From Clostridium saccharoperbutylacetonicum N1-4(HMT) (GTDB lineage: Bacteria > Bacillota > Clostridia > Clostridiales > Clostridiaceae): 64,000 bases of DNA. Position 1 is the first letter of the stretch. Every line of letters begins with the position of its first letter. Made by a program: the position numbers and the translations under genes. The notes beneath the pieces were generated by a model that was not told the origin of the DNA, ran no database searches, and saw only the letters and a program-made list of their open reading frames with translations. Positions 63,101 through 64,000 of the stretch are shown here, one piece after another. The stretch is taken from the NCBI RefSeq assembly GCF_000340885.1, contig NC_020291.1:6015501-6079500 (forward strand), written 5' to 3'.

Positions 63101-64000
63101 TAATAAATTCTTAACTTCTACAGCTAAAGTTGATTTGCTATGAATGAATATTCCTCCTGGTTTATTTAAAGAATTATTTTCATTCACTGCCCTTATGGCT
63201 TCTATCACACTCTTTTGAAGTGGCGCATCATAGGATATTTCCTCATCATTATATATAATTAAATCCAATTTAACTCCCTTGAGTTTTAAATAATGATGAA
63301 ATTTTACCATATTAAATACTAGATGCATATCTTCTTCAGCTTCAATAATCAACATTGCAATTGGTAGATCCCCAGAAATTCCATAAGGCCATAAATCCTT
63401 TTGATGTTTTGAAATATTTTTAATATATTCTTCTCTATTCTTTCTGCTATTACTTAAAAAGAATATATTGCTGGCAACACTTTGAAATATATTAGCCATG
63501 CCACTTCTTATTCCTAAATTCTTCAACTCAAGCTGTGTGGCTGTACTATATCCTTCGAATACTTTATCAAGCTTACCAGGATTATTATATTCTCTACATA
63601 GATTTAATACTTGTTCTTTAGAATCGCAAATACCTGTAATATAGAAAATTTCCCTTTTTGAATTCGGCTCTAATCTAACCCTAACTCTTACACTCATTAT
63701 AGGGTCTAGTACTGTTCCTACAGTATTATCTAAAGCTTTATCATTATCCATTGCTTGTGGATTTTTCAATTCTCTGTTTCTTCCTATGAAATTAATTCTT
63801 GAAGTCTCATAACTAATACCACCCTCTAATTCTCCCTTAACAACTGCCTTGTGAAAAATGTATGGAACTTTTCCATCTTTAACTCTCGGTCTTCTGCTTC
63901 CAACAAGTATATCTTCTTCTTTATCATATTCCGTTTGAATAAACAAATTAGAGAAAGCAGGGTGAACAATATCAGCACTAAAAGTAGCTAAAGTTATTTC
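60143..64000 (-). CDS. Cyclic beta-1,2-glucan synthase-like enzyme, GH94 C-terminal part (5' end beyond window)
   Basis: The frame is open to the right edge, so at least 1286 residues of a longer protein are present; upstream of the TTG at 63946 it still reads TLATFSADIVHPAFSNL, the conserved entry to this region of NdvB-like proteins (usually about 2800 residues). A first beta-sandwich domain (SRRPRVKDGKVPYIF) and helical region are followed by the GH94 phosphorylase domain: DDFGFHVSEVGAGYTWCGNS, YGFRDQLQDSLSL, WWHPVVNSGIRTRFSDDLLW and the catalytic GSGDWNDGMSTVGNEGKGES. In NdvB this part trims and controls chain length of cyclic beta-1,2-glucan. Residues 355-420 hold a lysine/glutamate-rich insert with near-repeats (KNIEKSVAGNIKQSVEENMN). 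The C-terminus is encoded by a heptamer array. Confidence 0.85.
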   Translation of the reverse strand, partial: EITLATFSADIVHPAFSNLFIQTEYDKEEDILVGSRRPRVKDGKVPYIFHKAVVKGELEGGISYETSRINFIGRNRELKNPQAMDNDKALDNTVGTVLDPIMSVRVRVRLEPNSKREIFYITGICDSKEQVLNLCREYNNPGKLDKVFEGYSTATQLELKNLGIRSGMANIFQSVASNIFFLSNSRKNREEYIKNISKHQKDLWPYGISGDLPIAMLIIEAEEDMHLVFNMVKFHHYLKLKGVKLDLIIYNDEEISYDAPLQKSVIEAIRAVNENNSLNKPGGIFIHSKSTLAVEVKNLLIGISRIYVDKNNNLSSYAYNEKRLNSYMNLDKEGMDSPIALRNNALFKDKYEKGNAIENNIPYEVYDNDEEVINKYDVAKNIEKSVAGNIKQSVEENMNKSIVGNMEKSVVNNIKEAEEQANFTEAKLEEEADLIGLKEVSDNNQTFEEFNMDDLDFFNGYGGFNKEDNSYIIKLSNYKNTPAPWINVISNDDFGFHVSEVGAGYTWCGNSRENKITPWSNDYVRDPLGEGLYIQDKVSKACFSITPKPIRDSGEYLIKHSFGYSEFRHTACDIKGILEVFAPKNEKIKLQRVTLENLSDRDRELSLYYYAKLVLGVYEYDSGRYISTYIVDDNENVDFIGASNPYSEYFGKLNAYLTILGGDNISFTGDNKEFIGINGETSRPKALKRDKLSNNSGGSYDPCLAAATSIKLKKGEKKELVILFGQENRENIEDIINKYKNFENVQIELDKVKQYWRNFLGNIQVKTPDKSLDHLLNGWLLYQTLSCRYLSRSAFYQSGGAYGFRDQLQDSLSLGVVDTEIPKAQILRSASRQYVEGDVQHWWHPVVNSGIRTRFSDDLLWLPYVTAEYINSTGDYEILKARAPYLEDDPLREGEDERYTIVNQSSKEGTIYEHCIKAIEKALKFGIHNIPLMGSGDWNDGMSTVGNEGKGESVWLGWFLYSILNSFIEIAENQKDNETKLHFEERKEFIRENLEKNAWDGGWYRRAYFDDGTPLGSRENPECQIDSLAQSWSIISGAFESKTNLQLKVDGRQRAIEAMEAVDRNLVKKDKAMILLLSPPFSNSKLEPGYIKGYVPGVRENGGQYTHAAVWVILALTKLGLGDKAVKYYNMINPINHTKTELECMNYKVEPYVMAADVYIKEPHAGRGGWSWYTGASGWMYRVGVENILGLRKVKDKGYTIKPCIPKDWNEFEIKITNEKEDYTIKVKRFDKDNTLSETMVKGEKINEKQIQVLINGEIAKDNIIPRNKGKLEIVVYFPELRIEN

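Overview
The window is AT-rich low-GC DNA with strong AGGAGG-type ribosome binding sites and many Clostridium-type proteins: choline-binding-style cell-wall repeat proteins, a YitT-family membrane protein, a dCache chemoreceptor, and expanded AAA/PD-(D/E)XK ATPases. It fits a Clostridium sensu stricto chromosome, possibly a solventogenic species; the species is inferred, not shown. Layout: (1) 1-6.2 kb, four minus-strand ATPases, three with C-terminal nuclease-like domains. (2) 6.4-10.4 kb, a DUF6056-type membrane protein, a poor 1.1 kb spacer, an acyltransferase and a decayed IS1182-type transposase. (3) 10.5-37.0 kb, a tightly packed minus-strand surface-polysaccharide operon. (4) 37.3-41.6 kb, plus-strand genes for the initiating phosphosugar transferase, a rhamnosyltransferase-like enzyme and an O-antigen-ligase-like protein. 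(5) 41.9-54.2 kb, small genes, a frameshifted four-helix-bundle gene, a well-expressed-looking wall-binding protein, an orphan phage-replication-type gene and five tandem cadherin-like/cell-wall-binding surface proteins. (6) 54.6-64 kb, two small related proteins, YitT, a chemoreceptor, a lactonase-like metallo-beta-lactamase and the C-terminal part of a cyclic beta-1,2-glucan synthase-like enzyme.  The polysaccharide operon appears to make three activated sugar types. RmlA/B/C/D give dTDP-L-rhamnose. FdtA/FdtB/FdtC-like enzymes branch from dTDP-4-keto-6-deoxyglucose to a 3-acetamido-3,6-dideoxyhexose. RfbF/RfbG/RfbH-like enzymes plus a thiamine-diphosphate enzyme and a reductase look like a CDP-linked 3,6-dideoxyhexose route with a two-carbon branch, as in yersiniose synthesis. 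Assembly resembles the ABC-transporter route of Geobacillus S-layer glycans: a WbaP-like initiator, WsaE-like and WsaF-like transferases, Wzm with an unusual extracytoplasmic domain, Wzt with a carbohydrate-binding tail, and a ligase. Two GtrB-like transferases, a GtrA flippase and three multi-spanning membrane proteins suggest that side branches are added outside the membrane through polyprenyl-phosphate sugars.  Most large spacers outside the operon core carry a dispersed 7-bp repeat family (CAATTAT/CAATTCT/CAATTGT-like units), including two perfect tandem arrays, one of which encodes the C-terminus of the glucan synthase. Other unexplained structures are a perfect 23-bp-arm palindrome inside the sugar operon, a triplicated 43-bp element upstream of the large wall protein, a four-copy degenerate repeat within the rml region and several isolated hairpins.
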